From assembly GCA_035771165.1 (NCBI GenBank), contig JAWNZC010000408.1:3348001-3412000 (forward strand): a stretch of 64,000 nt of DNA, in the 5' to 3' direction. A program made the translations under genes and the position numbers. Position 1 is the stretch's first letter; the number at the start of each line of letters is the position of its first letter. Positions 44,031-57,300 of this stretch are shown piece after piece. A model generated the notes under the pieces. The model was given only the letters and a program-made list of their open reading frames with translations. It was not told the DNA's origin and searched no databases. Origin of the DNA: Paragorgia papillata. Taxonomy: Eukaryota > Cnidaria > Anthozoa > Scleralcyonacea > Coralliidae.

Positions 44031-44640
44031 AAACTCATGGTGTGAGCAGTTTATATGTATACAAGAATTTAAGTCAAAATGATAGAATATTTCCTCTTAA
44101 TTGCTTTAAATTTTTGAAATATACTGAAATATAGTTTACTTATCTCCAGTACAAAGTGTATTTGTCTTTCTGATGTGGTTTCGGTGAGATTTTATAAACA
44201 GTCTGGGACTGCACGCAGGCTACATCGGAGCGTACATCGGGTTTTCGAAACTCGAGGAATAATTGGCGGAATGATCCAAATTAAAATTTCAAAGACAAAC
44301 GTATTGACACAATAAACATGAAGGTAAATCAGTAATGTTCATTAAGCTTTATTTTGTTGAATATATTATTCGTACGTTAGTGTTCGCGTTTCAATAATAA
44401 AACATGGCTATGTCGGGTTTATAATTATGTAGCCTGCGTGCAGTCCCAGACTGTTTATAAAATCTCACCGAAACCACGTCAGTAAGACAAATACACTTTG
44501 TACTAGAGATAAGTAAACTATATTTCAGTATATTTCAAAAATTTAAAGCAATTAAGAGGAAATCGTTTTGACTTAAATTCTTGTATACATATAAATTGCT
44601 CACACCATGAGTTTGAGCGACCTGTGCTAACAGTGGCGTA
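44020..44640. repeat. large foldback (about 190-bp arms)
   Basis: The left arm 44020-44225 and right arm 44430-44635 are about 95% complementary (for example AGTCTGGGACTGCACGCAGG and complement). The loop is about 200 bp. A hAT-like end (CAGTGGCGTAGGAAGCG) begins right after it at about 44633. Confidence 0.75.
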
Positions 44641-46147
44641 GGAAGCGAGTTGTTGGAGGGCACATCTTCAAAAGAGCATTTTGTTTGGGGCTGGGGTACA
44701 CACTCGAGGCACATGTTTTATCATAAAAAGAGCACTTTTCTGTTGCAAAAAGTGCACTTTACGGCAAAGTTGGGGGAGCGGGGCACATTCCCCTTTCGCG
44801 CCCCTGGTGACTGAATAAAACAGCAATATTTTAATATTGATAAAAATAACTCCATACATTTAGTAAGTTACTTATTCAGACTCAAATGTTTCAAATTAAA
44901 CTAGTTTTACTGCTGGGATAAAGTTAATGCAAAGTATCACATATATAGAAACTTTTGGGACGATTGCTATAAGATCACAATTTGTCGATAATTATGACAT
45001 TCGATTTTATGCCTTCTTTAAATATTTTACTAAGGACCGAATTGCCAGGTGCCGGGAAAGCGTAGACTTGTCAAAAGGATAATTGTCCAGCAAATAATGT
45101 TCAAAAAAGCCATAACGATAAAGTTTGGAAAAACATAACTTAATTTATTAACGTTTCGTCGCTATTTCAAGTACCATTTTCAGAGTTATAAATATTTATC
45201 CGATTTCGACTAAACTAATACAAAAAAAGATGTGATGAAATAGGAGAAGGAAGTAGGAGTGAGTGGACAGGCAAAGCAACAATTAGTTTTAGTAGGGCCA
45301 TTATTCAAGGAGTCGCGGTTCCGTTCATTCAATCAGTATGTCCAATATAACCCAATGCATAAGTCATTGTTATTTTTGCTTTAAATTAAAAATATAGAAT
45401 TGCTTACGAGTAAGAACAAAATTATGACAGCTCTTGTAACTTTCATTTTTACGTCCAATTTGACCTATAAAAAAATGACATAAATTAAGTTCATGATTCA
45501 ACTATATAAAATTATACGAGTTTTGTATCAGATAGTACGTGTATGTTTCCTTAGACGACAGTGTGCACTAACATGAACTACATATATAGGTGCTAAGATA
45601 TCAGGCGCTTTCCAATTTACAAAATCAGACTGGTCACGACTCATGAGTCCGGCCAGAATGGACTTTCTTTTGATTAGGACCAAATTTTCCTGTCTAACAG
45701 CCCCAAAACTTAAGCGTGTCGCCGTGTTCCATTTTACCGGACAGAAAGGTCTGCATGTAATCGTGTAAATAAAAGCGCCCTTAAGATAACAAAATAAAGG
45801 CCTAGCTTCATTAAATCTGATCGAATGCCGAAATTGCCTAAATACTTATTGTATTTTATTGTAGGCAAATTATGTAAGTCACCCAGAATCTAAATTTTTA
45901 AAATACAGATTACAAACATATTTAAATAATTTGCTTACCTTATATGGAAACAGTGCTTTATTTCCTAGTTGCACGATGTGTTACTCTAGCCCCAGAGTTA
46001 CTTCTGTTATAGTCTTATTAGACCAATCAAAAAGCAGATAAATTTAAAATGCATTACGTAATTATATTAAACATTGCAAATTATTAGCTCTTTAGGGCCA
46101 ATCAAGGAGGGGAACAGCTGCGGCGAGGCGGCATGTTATTACCCAAT

Positions 46148-46340
46148 AGGCGCGGTTTATACGAGAGGCGATATAAGACGCGCCTTCATAAGACGCCATC
46201 CTATTTATATTAAAGGCGTTTTGAACAAACCACGACATGTGTAAGACGGAAAATATATATCTTTGTATCTTTTATACGAGTGTTTTGCGTCTTATGCGTC
46301 CTGTGCAAGCCGCGTCTTATGAGCTCTGGTATTAACGGCC
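46148..46340. mobile_element. MITE of the CGGTTTATACGAGAGG/AAGACGCG family
   Basis: An uninterrupted relative of the split element at 13918-14340, with the order CGGTTTATACGAG, AAGACGCG, GGCGTTTTGAACAA, TTTTATACGAGTGTTT, GCCGCGTCTTAT. No coding sequence. Confidence 0.6.
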
Positions 46341-47059
46341 CTAAAGTGTCATATATTGCATAATTTTACTAGGCAGACGCCATGTGGTAGTTTTTAGACT
46401 ATACGTCGACACAGGGCCAGGGGATGTATAGTCGCAAAGTATGGCGTCATATTACCGCCAATATTCATGTTTCTCATCATTCAAGATGTTTCCGACATTG
46501 AAGTTAATTCGGAGAAGTTGTTGATTATTCAACATATTTTCGACATTGAAGTTATATCGAACATTGAACATCTATATGTTTTCGTCATTCAAGTTAAATC
46601 GGACATTAAACATGCCGCTTATTCGGCTCTCATCAGAACTTCAATGTTCCAAAAATGTGGAAAAAAATTCAACACCTGAATACGGGAAGTTCAATATTGG
46701 CGGCGAAGAACCATAGCGCGAGATGTCCGCCAATATTAATTAGCTCGCATTAGCACAACCCCCCGGCACATTTAACTCGTGTCCAGGCCATAACACATGT
46801 GCGTTACGCGGTCAGAATATATACTGACATACTGCCAGCCTGGTTCCCAGGCCTCTCTTTTTAACGTCGAGCGGCAGACCGAATTGTGAGAGGCCTGGAA
46901 TAAAATGTTTTGCCTGGCCCCAAATCTGGCCCCAAAACTGGCCCCAAATTATACAGGCACCAAACGGCCGTTTGGCGGAAAACCAAAGCAGATAACACTC
47001 ACGTCGGTCTGCACAATTCTTTATAACATCATATAGCAAGGTTGGTCTACTGTCGAAAC

Positions 47060-49610
47060 GTTAAAAAGCATATGTTGCACGGTGAAAAAAGCACGGTGAG
47101 AGATCATGGCGGTGGGGTTTGTGTATACGTTAAAGAGGACATGCCGTGGAGGAGAATATGTCTGGAAAATGAAGCAGCGAAGGAGATAGAAAGTATATGG
47201 ATTCAATTAACACCTGAGCGAGCAATTAGAACTGGTAGTACTATTCTTGTAGCATGTATTTATCACCCAACCTGGGCAGATCAAAATCAAAATTTATTAC
47301 TGTACGAACACATCCAACTAAATGTAGACACTTTTCTCAGTAAACACCCTTCTGGATTAGTTATAATAACTGGTGACTTTAACCCTACTTCTACTGGATT
47401 TCGCCCAGCTGAAGTTACACGTGCATGCTCTTTAAAACAGCGAGTAACTTTCCGTACACGGGATTCTGGCATTTTGGATTTGATTTTTACAAATAAGTCG
47501 GATTTATATGACACACACCAATTCAATTGCCCAAAATCGGAAATAGCGACCACTACACCGTACTGATAACTCCCAAATGGCATCTAGGGCGGAAAATTGA
47601 TAACACCCAAGGATCTAAAGTGTATAGAAGAGACCTTCGGGAAAGTAACTGGAAAGCTTTTGGCTCTTGGTTGGTAAGAGAGTCGTGGCATGATACCTTC
47701 AATGAGTCTGATTGCCAAAGTAAATACGATAATTTCATGCAGAAAATGAATAGTGCTATAGATTTGTTTCTGCCTTTAAAAAGATCTAAAGTGAATAAAA
47801 GTGATAAGCCATGGATAACAAATCAAATTAAGAAATGGATTAAGAAAAGGCAAAAGGCCTTTTGTCAGTATGGAAAACTCTCTAGTGAGTATAAGAAATG
47901 GCGGAATAAAATTAGAGCAAAACTGAAAACATGCAGAAGAGACTTTTATGCAAATCAGATGAACGATTGTATTGGATCAAACATATGCAAATGGTGGAAA
48001 ACAATTAAAAAGTTAACTTGTGATGTAGCCTCCCCGCCATGGAGTCGGTACTTAATGGGGCAAACCGGACATACAACTCCTGTGGAATTAGCGAATGAAA
48101 TAAACTCCTTCTTTTCGGAACTGACTAAAGATTTCCAACCATTAGCACAGCCTTTAGATGCCCAGGAACTACCTGTGCCACCAAATTTAAAAGCCACGCC
48201 CCACCAAATCCAAACAAAGCTGAATGCAGTAAATAGTAGGAAGGCTGTTGGCCCTGACAATCTTAACAACAGAATCCTAAAAGAATTTTCCGAAGAACTT
48301 AGCGTCGTCCTCGCAGATATTTACAACACATCGTTAACTCAAGCCTATGTTCCTGACTTGTTAAAAGCGTCAACTATTGTTCCAATTCCCAAGATACTAC
48401 CGCCAAAAACAATCGAAGAAGATCTTATAGACCCATTAGCCTTACATGTCAGATAAGTAAAGTTTTTGAAGGCCTAACTCTAGATAGATTAATGCCGGAA
48501 GTTGAACAACACATCGATACTAAACAATTTGCAAACAAAGGAAAATCTAAGGACGCCCTAGTGAGTACTCTTCACAATATTCATACGGGAATAGATAATG
48601 GAGATACGGCTATTAGGATTTTCTTTACTGATTTTACAAAAGGTTTTGACCTAATTGACCATAACATTCTGATCGATAAACTTGTAAAACTCGGAGTAAG
48701 TGATGTCCTAATACGGTGGATTGCAGCCTTTTTAACAAACCGCAAACAACGTGTAAAGGTAGATGGAGTCTTTTCTGAGTGGAAATATCCAAAAGGAGGA
48801 ATACCGCAAGGCACAAAATTAGGCCCGTTATTGTTTGTAATAATGGTTAACGACTTGGTTAAAAATTGGCCAGGAAGGGCAAAGTTTGTCGACGATTTAG
48901 CCGTTGTGGAAACAATCCCGCGGAACTCAATAAGCGTGATGGATTTGGTAGCAAGAGAAATTCAACAGTATTGCATAGATCATAAAATGAAGTTAAACCC
49001 CAAGAAATGTAAGGAGATGTTTGTAAATTTTATGACAAACCCGAATATATTAAGTAGGGATATAGTCGTTAATGGCACCCAAATAGAATCCGTTGATGCG
49101 TATAAATTGTTAGGCGTTATGCTCGAAAGTAATCTTAAATGGAATAGGCAAGTTGGTGATAAAACTAAAAAGGCGTGTAAAAGATTGTATGCATTAAGAG
49201 TACTAAAGAAAGCTGGATTGCAGGAAACAGAACTTGTTCTAGTGTATAGGTCCATGATTCGACCTGTTCTAGAATATGCTGTTGAAGCCTGGTCTGACCT
49301 CTCACAGTACCTAAGCGACAAACTGGAAAGAGTACAGAAAAGGGCCCTTCGAATTATATATCCTGGTAGTGACTATGGCGAAGCATTAAAGACCTCTAAT
49401 TTAGAAAGTCTTAAGGACAGGAGAGTAGACCTATGTAAGAAGTATATGAATAAACTTAAAGATCCGTCCCATACTCTACATCATTTAACGAAAATATCCT
49501 ATACGAACACGCACGGTTATACCTTAAGATCAGGAAACCAGAACCAAATAGGAGTAAGAAAGATCCGGACTGATAGATGCAAAAAATTTTTAACATATAG
49601 ATATAAATAG
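47060..49610 (+). mobile_element. 5'-truncated non-LTR retrotransposon (CR1/Jockey-type), frameshifted
   Basis: Three frames together give one polyprotein. First is an AP-endonuclease C-terminal half (GGGVCVYVKEDMPW, then IITGDFNPTSTGF, SDHYTVLI). Next is a linker, then a reverse transcriptase with RKAVGPDNL, FFTDFTKGFDLIDH, GGIPQGTKLGPLLF and the catalytic KFVDDLAV. A C-terminal tail ends GLQETELVLVYRSMIRPVLE. Frame changes lie near 47525-47540 and near 48430, so this copy is inactive. The endonuclease N-terminus is missing. The 3' flank ends in short A/T-rich GAGAAATAA repeats near 49770-49800. The clade call is by pattern only. Confidence 0.9.
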
Positions 49611-50104
49611 TAACAATAATTTTAACTTATAATATATTCCTTTCACACAGTATATACGTATATATTTTTATTTTTTTTGTAAATAAAATTATCCTAGTAT
49701 AAGCATAAAATAGTTTAAGTAACTTGTAAATCGCTTACAATTTAATCCTGTAATTACAAGAAGCGAAATAAACGAGAAATAACGAGAAATAATAATTAAA
49801 AAATATGTTGATTTGTATAAATGTGTTTCAACACAATCACTTCCTACGCCGAACACTACTTTATAAAGCCTCGTATGTAACAACCTTTTAACGTAATGTA
49901 AAACAAAGAAACCTGCCCGTTTGCTGTCTGCTAGTCAAGAAGAAGTTTGTTTAAGTGCCCTCGTTCATAAAGATTAAAGAATCCGAGCTCCAGCAGGATT
50001 CATGATAGATAAAGATGAACATTTTCCGCTAGTCCTCTTGCTCGATCCCTATTCTGTGACGTCACCAAAATACGTTCGAGAGAAAAGAGGACTAGGAACC
50101 AGTC

Positions 50105-50455
50105 TGACATACTGCATACTGTCACAGAATAAGGATTGACCAGAAGTCCAACTCGAGTGACAACTTGTCCGCATTTCTTCAATGCGCAGGCGCGATATTT
50201 TACGCCATCCGACGCCATCCTACGAATCCTACGCAATTTCCTACGCCATTCTACGCAATCCTGGCAAGTTCCCCCGGCAGTTTTAACCTTCTTTTGAAGG
50301 TCCAAACTGCCGGGGGAACTTGCCAGGATTGCGTAGGATGGCGTAGGATGGCGAGGAATCAAGATGCGCGAGGCGACATGCGCGAGGATAGAAACTTCAA
50401 AGGTTCCGACGCGAGTTGGACTTCTGGTCGTATTTCTATTCTGTGATACTGTGAC
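50105..50455. repeat. foldback repeat with GGCAAGTTCCCCCGGCAGTT arms
   Basis: Outer arms (AGAAGTCCAACTCG, CACAGAAT) and inner arms (GCAATCCTGGCAAGTTCCCC) are complementary. Short direct repeats CCTACGCCAT fill the left side. Downstream, 50458-51340 shows no recognisable gene. Confidence 0.65.
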
Positions 50456-51935
50456 AAAGTGTCAAAGTGACGCTATCCGACTTCAAAAGTTGTTCCCAAA
50501 GCTAAAGTTTACTGGTATTTGAAATAATAAAAAAATTGGTTGAGTTTCATTGCGGGATGAATACAGAGGAAATACGTTCTGCTAGAGCTGCTCTATTGGA
50601 AGTTGCTGAGCGATTGAGACAACAGTCAACAGGTGAGTTCAATGATCTTTTGACCTCTTAATAAACTATGAATAATTTATATGCATTTTAACGTATAATT
50701 TTAATACCTAGCGATTTGATTATAAAATACTCGTAGTCTATATTTATGATGTAAACGTAGTACGCAGCTTTCGTGCCTTAAAAAACTATAAATCCTCACA
50801 AAAGCCATACATATATAGAAAGATGTAAACACCACGTGGTGTTAAATTGTCGGTTTACTGTAGACTAGTTACATTTTTAAAGGCATTTCTCAGTCAACAA
50901 TCATTTTCAACTTTAATCAATATATTAAAACAGTTTATTAAAAAGTATTTGAGCAATCAGCATAAGTTCTGAATCGAAGATGTATAAGCAACAGCCATTA
51001 TATATAATATATTAGCAACAGCCATTTTTGTTATGCTTATGCTTTTTGCTTGCCCGTCAAATGCAACATCTAAAGGCCTAAAAGGCCTAATGAAAAAGGT
51101 AGCCAGACTCTGGAAAGGCTGTTTCCGTCGCTCTAGAGCTTGAGCTAGCCATGGTGGCACTTTATGGCAAAGTCGTCTGAGTGATTAGTGCGAGTTCACT
51201 AACATTAACCCCCCGCTTACGTACGCTTTCTGTGTAGTGTCTATTCTGTGACCTAACACAACCTGCATTATCCATAGATTTAATCTATGGTATGGTAATC
51301 TATTAGATTACCCTAAAATTAACACAAGTACCCTAAGAGAAAAGTGGTGCTTACTTTGTGTTTCGCGCACAAATTTGTTATTCTTTGACCCTGACCCTGA
51401 AAACACCATAATCCTTAACCTAATCCTAACCCCAATCCTAACTCTGATCCCAACCCCAATCCTTACTCTAATCCTAACCTCAATCATAATCCTAACCCAG
51501 GGGCGGATTTAAACTACGTCAAGTTAGTCGCGCGACGAAGTGAAAAAATTCAAAGGAAGTAATATCCGGGAAGTAATATCCGGGAAGTAATATCCGTTCT
51601 TCGCTGTTTCGCAATATCCAGAGCTCGAAAATACTGCCAAGGGACCTGGGGAAAGCAGGCAACCTGAGCGCAGGCTTGACACAGGAAGTCCTTAGATCCC
51701 GAGGAATTTGACTAAAGTTGACTAAGTTCGGCCATTTTGACGAGTTTCTCCAGGGGGTAATGTTAATACAGTGTTTCTGATTGGTTATGAGCGTAACCAT
51801 TGGGAGTTATGATTGGTGCAGAGACTCCGACGCCATTTTGACTAATTTGAGCCTGTTTTGACTAGTTTATGGTTAGCAGTTTCATACGCAAATCATGCAA
51901 ATTTCTTCCCGCTCGATTGCTTGTCTGCTTGAACA

Positions 51936-52185
51936 TGGCTACCATGCAAGAACGAGTTCGCAGTGCTTTAATAAGCAAGGATGAAGCAAGTTCGAGACAG
52001 CTTTACGATGAAATGTCTGCAAGACTTTCGTCAAGTGCTTTATGCGCTAGAGCTGATCTTATCAACCGCATTGGAACGAGTGTTTTCAGGGATATCAATG
52101 CTGAAATTTTTATTCCTGATTATGCAAAGCAAAGCCACAGGAAGAATCCAAAGAAGAAAGGAGAAAGTGTTTTGTTTGCTTTGAG
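51936..52185 (+). CDS. candidate first exon of a HECT-type gene, inside a hAT-like element
   Basis: The frame MATMQERVRSALISKDEASS continues with RADLINRIGTSVFRDI and ends AG|GTAAGA, a good donor. An upstream in-frame ATG at 51869 is possible. The style resembles the N-terminal exon of cnidarian HECT-ligase genes, and a HECT gene begins downstream at 54399. The donor leaves two bases while the next exon needs one, so direct splicing would not keep frame. It may be captured host sequence, the true but decayed exon 1, or an element-encoded exon. The family link is tentative. Confidence 0.35.
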
Positions 52186-53407
52186 GTAAGAAGGCTTTAA
52201 TAAGCTTAATCTATGCATGATATGCATCTCAATGATCTCATTGTGATTTTTTATGGTAATTAGTCTCAATTGTGATTCATTGTATATTTTGACATTTTAA
52301 AAAGGTTAAATAAAATAGTGTGGGAGAGTGCCTTTATTTTTTCAGTTTATAACTGTTCACTGTAAGTTATATCTGTCTTAATAGGATAATAGTAAGCCAA
52401 CATGGCTTGATTCAGTCCATTATTATCTGCAGTGCACATTTTTGTTTCCCCAATACATTTTGTTTTGTATATTTCAGATTTATATTTATTATTATACAGT
52501 ATATACATGTATTATATTACATTTCAGATTTTTCTTAATAATGTAACATAATATTATGAAATATTACACTGCACCTACTATATACATACAGTAGGTTACT
52601 GTATTCCCTGTCTGAAATTCTTGTTTGTCATTGTGAAGAGGAGGGGAGTGTGTTATCTTTGCTGTCTTTTGTTCATTTGAGTTGTGGAGGGCAATTTTTG
52701 TGGTACATGTAAGAGTTGTACCAATGGGTGATATTCCTAATATAACTAAAAAATTGTGAAGAGCAGAGGAGTCTTTCTGATTGTTATGGTATCATTAAAC
52801 CTAAAATTAATTTAAAATAATTAAATAAATAAACTTGAAAAACATTTTCATCTAGATTAATACATGTTACACTACACTTAATGACTAAACAGATAAAAAT
52901 CTGTTTCACTTTCCTTATTACATACATGTTTCTTATTATTTGGGCAGCTTATGCCGGCCTAGAATGGAGAAGTAAGGCGACTCCTTCCCTCCACTAGTCT
53001 GGGTGTTCACCTTGGGCAAGTGATAGTACACCCTAGCCTCCCATGCCAGGGATACTGTCACTGTGAAGTCATCGACAAGACAAGACATTAGTAAATGTAA
53101 CATATAAGGTTTTTATATACTTTCTAACTACATATACTGAACAAGTATTCCTCAGACTGGAGGGGTGGTTTTCAGGGGATTTCTTCATGCTTTTGTTCAG
53201 CAAGGGTTTGCTTACTTAATAATCAGCATTTAATAATACGCACGATATTCAATCTGATTGGTGATGAACTACAAAGAAATTTCAAGAACTGGTCCAAAGA
53301 AAGCACAAAACATTTCTTAACTCGGGCTAACCTGTCCATTGGCCAAGCTGTCCATGTCGGAATCACTGGCTACATCAGCAAGGTGTTTTCAATGTTTCCT
53401 AGGCATG

Positions 53408-53433
53408 CTGATGAGCTCTGACATGGAGCGAAA
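53408..53433 (+). ncRNA. hammerhead-ribozyme-like core with intact stem II
   Basis: CTGATGA is followed directly by GCTC, a 7-nt loop, GAGC and then GAAA. Core spacing is canonical, with no extra base before stem II. A GTC triplet follows within 10 bases. Complementary stems I and III could not be traced, so activity as a monomer is doubtful. It lies in the hAT-like element. Confidence 0.45.
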
Positions 53434-54398
53434 CGGTCTGACTTACGGTCATTAGTTTAATAGTTTTGTTTGTAATCTGTTTTAGGTTGAAGCAATTGCA
53501 TGACGTACATGTATAACGAGATATTTTTATCCCTATCAAATTATGATGAAATAAAATGGCAACAGTTCTTGAAAAAGATGGTAGTGATTATTAAAAATGT
53601 TCATTGAGACACTTGCATTTTGCCCTGCAAGAGTGCCCCAGAATGCAGGAAATGGCATTGCCAGATTTGAAAATTTTGATATGAAAATGCTACCCCATTT
53701 ATAATTATTGTTTTGGGGGAAAGTTATACAGTTACTAACAAAAAGGTCACTCAGACAATGATAAAAATAATTATATGCACAACCTTTTTTTCATTTTGGA
53801 CAAAAATTTTCTTCAAAAACGTGATAACATGTGCTATTAAAGACACAATTTTAAACTTTAGATTTTCTTTAAAAGTGTTGTCAGAATGCAGGAAATGCCA
53901 TTTCAGGCACCCAAATTTCAAAAATTTTCCGGGGGGGCATGCCCCCGGACCCCCCTAGATATGTGGACCACAACTTTGACTAAGTCAAAAAAAATCCTGG
54001 ATCCGCCCCTGTCCTAACCCTTTAACCCTAATGCATATTCGTGCGCGAAACACAAAGTAATGACCAGAAAAGTCCTGAATACTCCTAGTTGTACACAAGG
54101 AAGTGCAAAAAACAAGCTTGGGTGACCTGTAGATAATGCAAATTCATGACGTCGACCAAAAAAAAATACAGGCTGATGGATTTATGACTCCTCCTACCCT
54201 ACGGGTAGCTGGAGTAAAAATCCAATAAAAATCTGGTGAAATGACATTCAATCAGGTGATATCTGAGACTAGGCCCAGTTGGGGTAAATTCCAACAGACG
54301 AGTAAAATCGTATGGTGTTAGCCGGAGTAAAAGAATAAAGTAGGGCACATTGCTTGGGTTAAGGGACCAGATTGTTGTTTAATTTCATCTTTTCAGGA

Positions 54399-57300
54399 AA
54401 CCAATCAGAAGGGGAATCGGCCAGTTTCCATGGAAATGGGGCTTTGTCACAACCAAGCACATCACAAACAAGTGCTGCAATTAATGTACCAAGACCGAGA
54501 ATGGGGGGAAACATCCAAGTTGATGAGCATAGGAGGCTTTTTGGATATACTGTAGAGGTCAAGGAAATAACACAACAAAGAGAGGAAAAGGAAAAGGAAA
54601 GGCAACAGCAAAAAGGCAAAATGAGCAAACATGCACATTGAAATTTGTCTGCTTAGCTAGTTGTAAGCCCGTCAAGCCACCAAAGAGAGGGCTGCTCTAT
54701 CTAACGCTGGTCTTGGAGACACAACAATTACTTTGGATATTAATGGTGACAGTTCTCATTGCTATGAGAAGATTTTGGAAAAATTTCCAAAGCTTGTTGA
54801 GAGTGGGTATGATCTCCTTTTGTATGACCGTGCTGGCGAGAATTCTTCATTCTGCCTCCTGAAGCACCCTTATCTACCAAGAAAATTGAAAGAAGTGACT
54901 GGGCAATGTAAGATTTATATTAAACCTTTGCAAAAAGACCTGGTAGATGTGATGCTGAAGAAGAGATAGAGGTTAGTTTATCCTTTCAATATATAATAAT
55001 AATTTCTATAGCAATATATAAATAGAGTTGGTGTTCGCAGTCATAAATACTGCCAGAAATTGCGCAAAAAATAGTCGTGTTGCTGAGCATTATTTCCACG
55101 GTAGTCAAGATTTTTTGTGTGCTTTTTGTTTTAATTAATTTACCTAGACTTATTTGTAACAAAATAAGCCTCAGATTTTAGTTTAAAGTGTCTTTCATTT
55201 TGCTTGGTTCATGTAATATTGTTTTTAGGCCTTTAACCTTTGCTCTGCCTGTTGTAATGCAAGACAATTTTAGTTATTTTGCTGTACTTGTCTGTGGAGA
55301 CTTAATAATATGCAAATGCATGTTTTTTTATTTAATTTTACAAAGTACCCAGACGAGAATACTAAGGGCAGAATTAGGTGCATTGCTTTAAAGCTACACT
55401 GTCCAGCATTTTGGTCATATTCTTAACATTTTAGAACGATGCAGGACCTGTAATTTCTTGCTTGACATGCAATGCTGTGGTTCCAATGGGCTCTATAGAA
55501 GAACATCGCATGTTGGTGCACAAGAGTGAACCTCAGGTAGAGTATATTTTCCTTATGCAATGTTTGCAGCATACCACTACAATTTCTCGTTCTCCCAAAA
55601 TTCCACTCGTGTTTCTACAGTATAACTCTATGGAAACACGGAAAATGTTTTCTATTTCTTAAATATTAAACATGTTACAGTATTACTCAGTGTATAAAAT
55701 AACATTATTTGTTACTAACATTATTTAAAGTTGGCAAAAAGTACCTAAACCCCAACCCTCATGGGCCACAATGAATAGCGTAAATCCCCATCATGGTGGA
55801 GATTAGGAGGGTTTCCGACGACAATTGAATTATGTCATTAGATATTTATGTAAGTGTTTGGTGTTAATGGGTACTGTACATGTAAGACATCTTTCTCAAT
55901 ATTTTTGTAGGCAAAAAGGAGAAAGGAAACACCTTGCATCCTAAACATGCTACACAAAAATGACGAAGGTGAAAATTCCCGGTAAGAACTTGTCACACAT
56001 TGTATGTTAAGTTGGAATTATAGCAACTTTAATTACAATTTGGATACTTAAATGGATGGCAGATACAATCGACACGTAGCAACAAACAGTCACCAACACA
56101 CGATCTGTTATTTGTATAAGTTTGTTATTTGTTTTATATTTAGTTCATATGACGTTAAAAAGAGACTGCAGGATTTGGTTCCATTGGCTACTTCAGATGA
56201 AATTGATTCAGCCCTTTCAATTGCTGGTGGAGATGTTGATGCTGCTGCACAACATTTATTAGGTAAGTTTCATTTGGTGGTTTTTGTGTCCAACTGTCCA
56301 TCTTTAGAAATATTGTGAACAAAATTAAAACTGCCAATGAGTATTATGCACAATTGGTATAATACCGATACTACTATAGATGGATCAGATATAATAAATA
56401 ATATCAGATCAGTACTACTGCAGATGGATCTAATATAATAAATAATTATGTACCTGAAATCTGAAGCATTTTTTTGAGATAGAGTATCCAGTTTTACCGA
56501 GTATACTGTTTGACATTTTGATACTTGATTGAAAAATAAAGATTTTGAAAATAAAGATTAAAGATTGATCTGTTTAAAGGTCATGTACATACCCTGTACA
56601 TAACCTTTAACATGTATTAATTTCTAGCCTTTTGGTATTGTTGCATGTATAACAAAGTTGTAGATAAAATTATATGACTACGAGCACATCCTGAAGATAA
56701 AATAACATTGTCCTGTTCTACTAGCGTACATTTATATGTAACTCGTTGAAAGCACATCGTTGGGTATGGATTTAAAAATTTTCATGTCTATTCACTTTTT
56801 TGGGTTTGAATGAATATGACAGTGATGTAGATGATGAAATCATTGCAACAACCATTATGGACGAGCCTCCAAAAGAAATTACAGACAATGAAACGATTTG
56901 TAAACCAGACTTGGAACAATTTAGAAAGAATACAATAGATGAATCCTTATCCAGGCAAAGGTTCACCGTCTCACGAGAGGACGGTTTGGAAGAACTAAAG
57001 AAAGACATTCTAGGTTGCTACCAAAACCCCGAAGTCAGGCTCACTGCCAAACTTCGTGTGAAATTCGAAGGCGAGGAAAGTGTAGGCAGTGGCCCAATAA
57101 GGGAATTTCTCCTCTGTGCCATGAAAATAGTACATGATGGGATAGAAAAGTATGGAAAGCCATTGCTATTTTTCGAAGGCGAGGATAACCATAAAATACC
57201 AGTCCATGACCAAGCTTTGAGATGCACTGGTGCATTTACGGCTATTGGCCGAATTATCGGCCACTCGATATTGCATTCTGGCCCATCCCTGTACGGTGTG

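Larger units (their letters stand above)
51498..54011. mobile_element. hAT-like element (2,514 bp) containing an exon-like ORF
   Basis: Ends CAGGGGCGGAT and ATCCGCCCCTG; perfect 8-bp duplication TCCTAACC (51490-51497, 54012-54019). The target is itself a CCTAAC repeat, so a match by chance is somewhat more likely than usual. No hAT transposase is seen. The interior holds an ORF ending in a splice donor (51936-52185), a hammerhead-like core (53408-53433) and the shared AGGAAATGCC...CCCCCGGACC block near 53886-53957. Confidence 0.8.
51345..54062. mobile_element. outer foldback split by a hAT-like element
   Basis: TTACTTTGTGTTTCGCGCAC (about 51350) and GTGCGCGAAACACAAAGTAA (about 54040) are complementary. 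Between each arm and the hAT ends lie degenerate CCTAACCC repeats (51375-51497 and 54012-54030). This reads as an older C-rich foldback interrupted by the element at 51498-54011. Confidence 0.6.
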
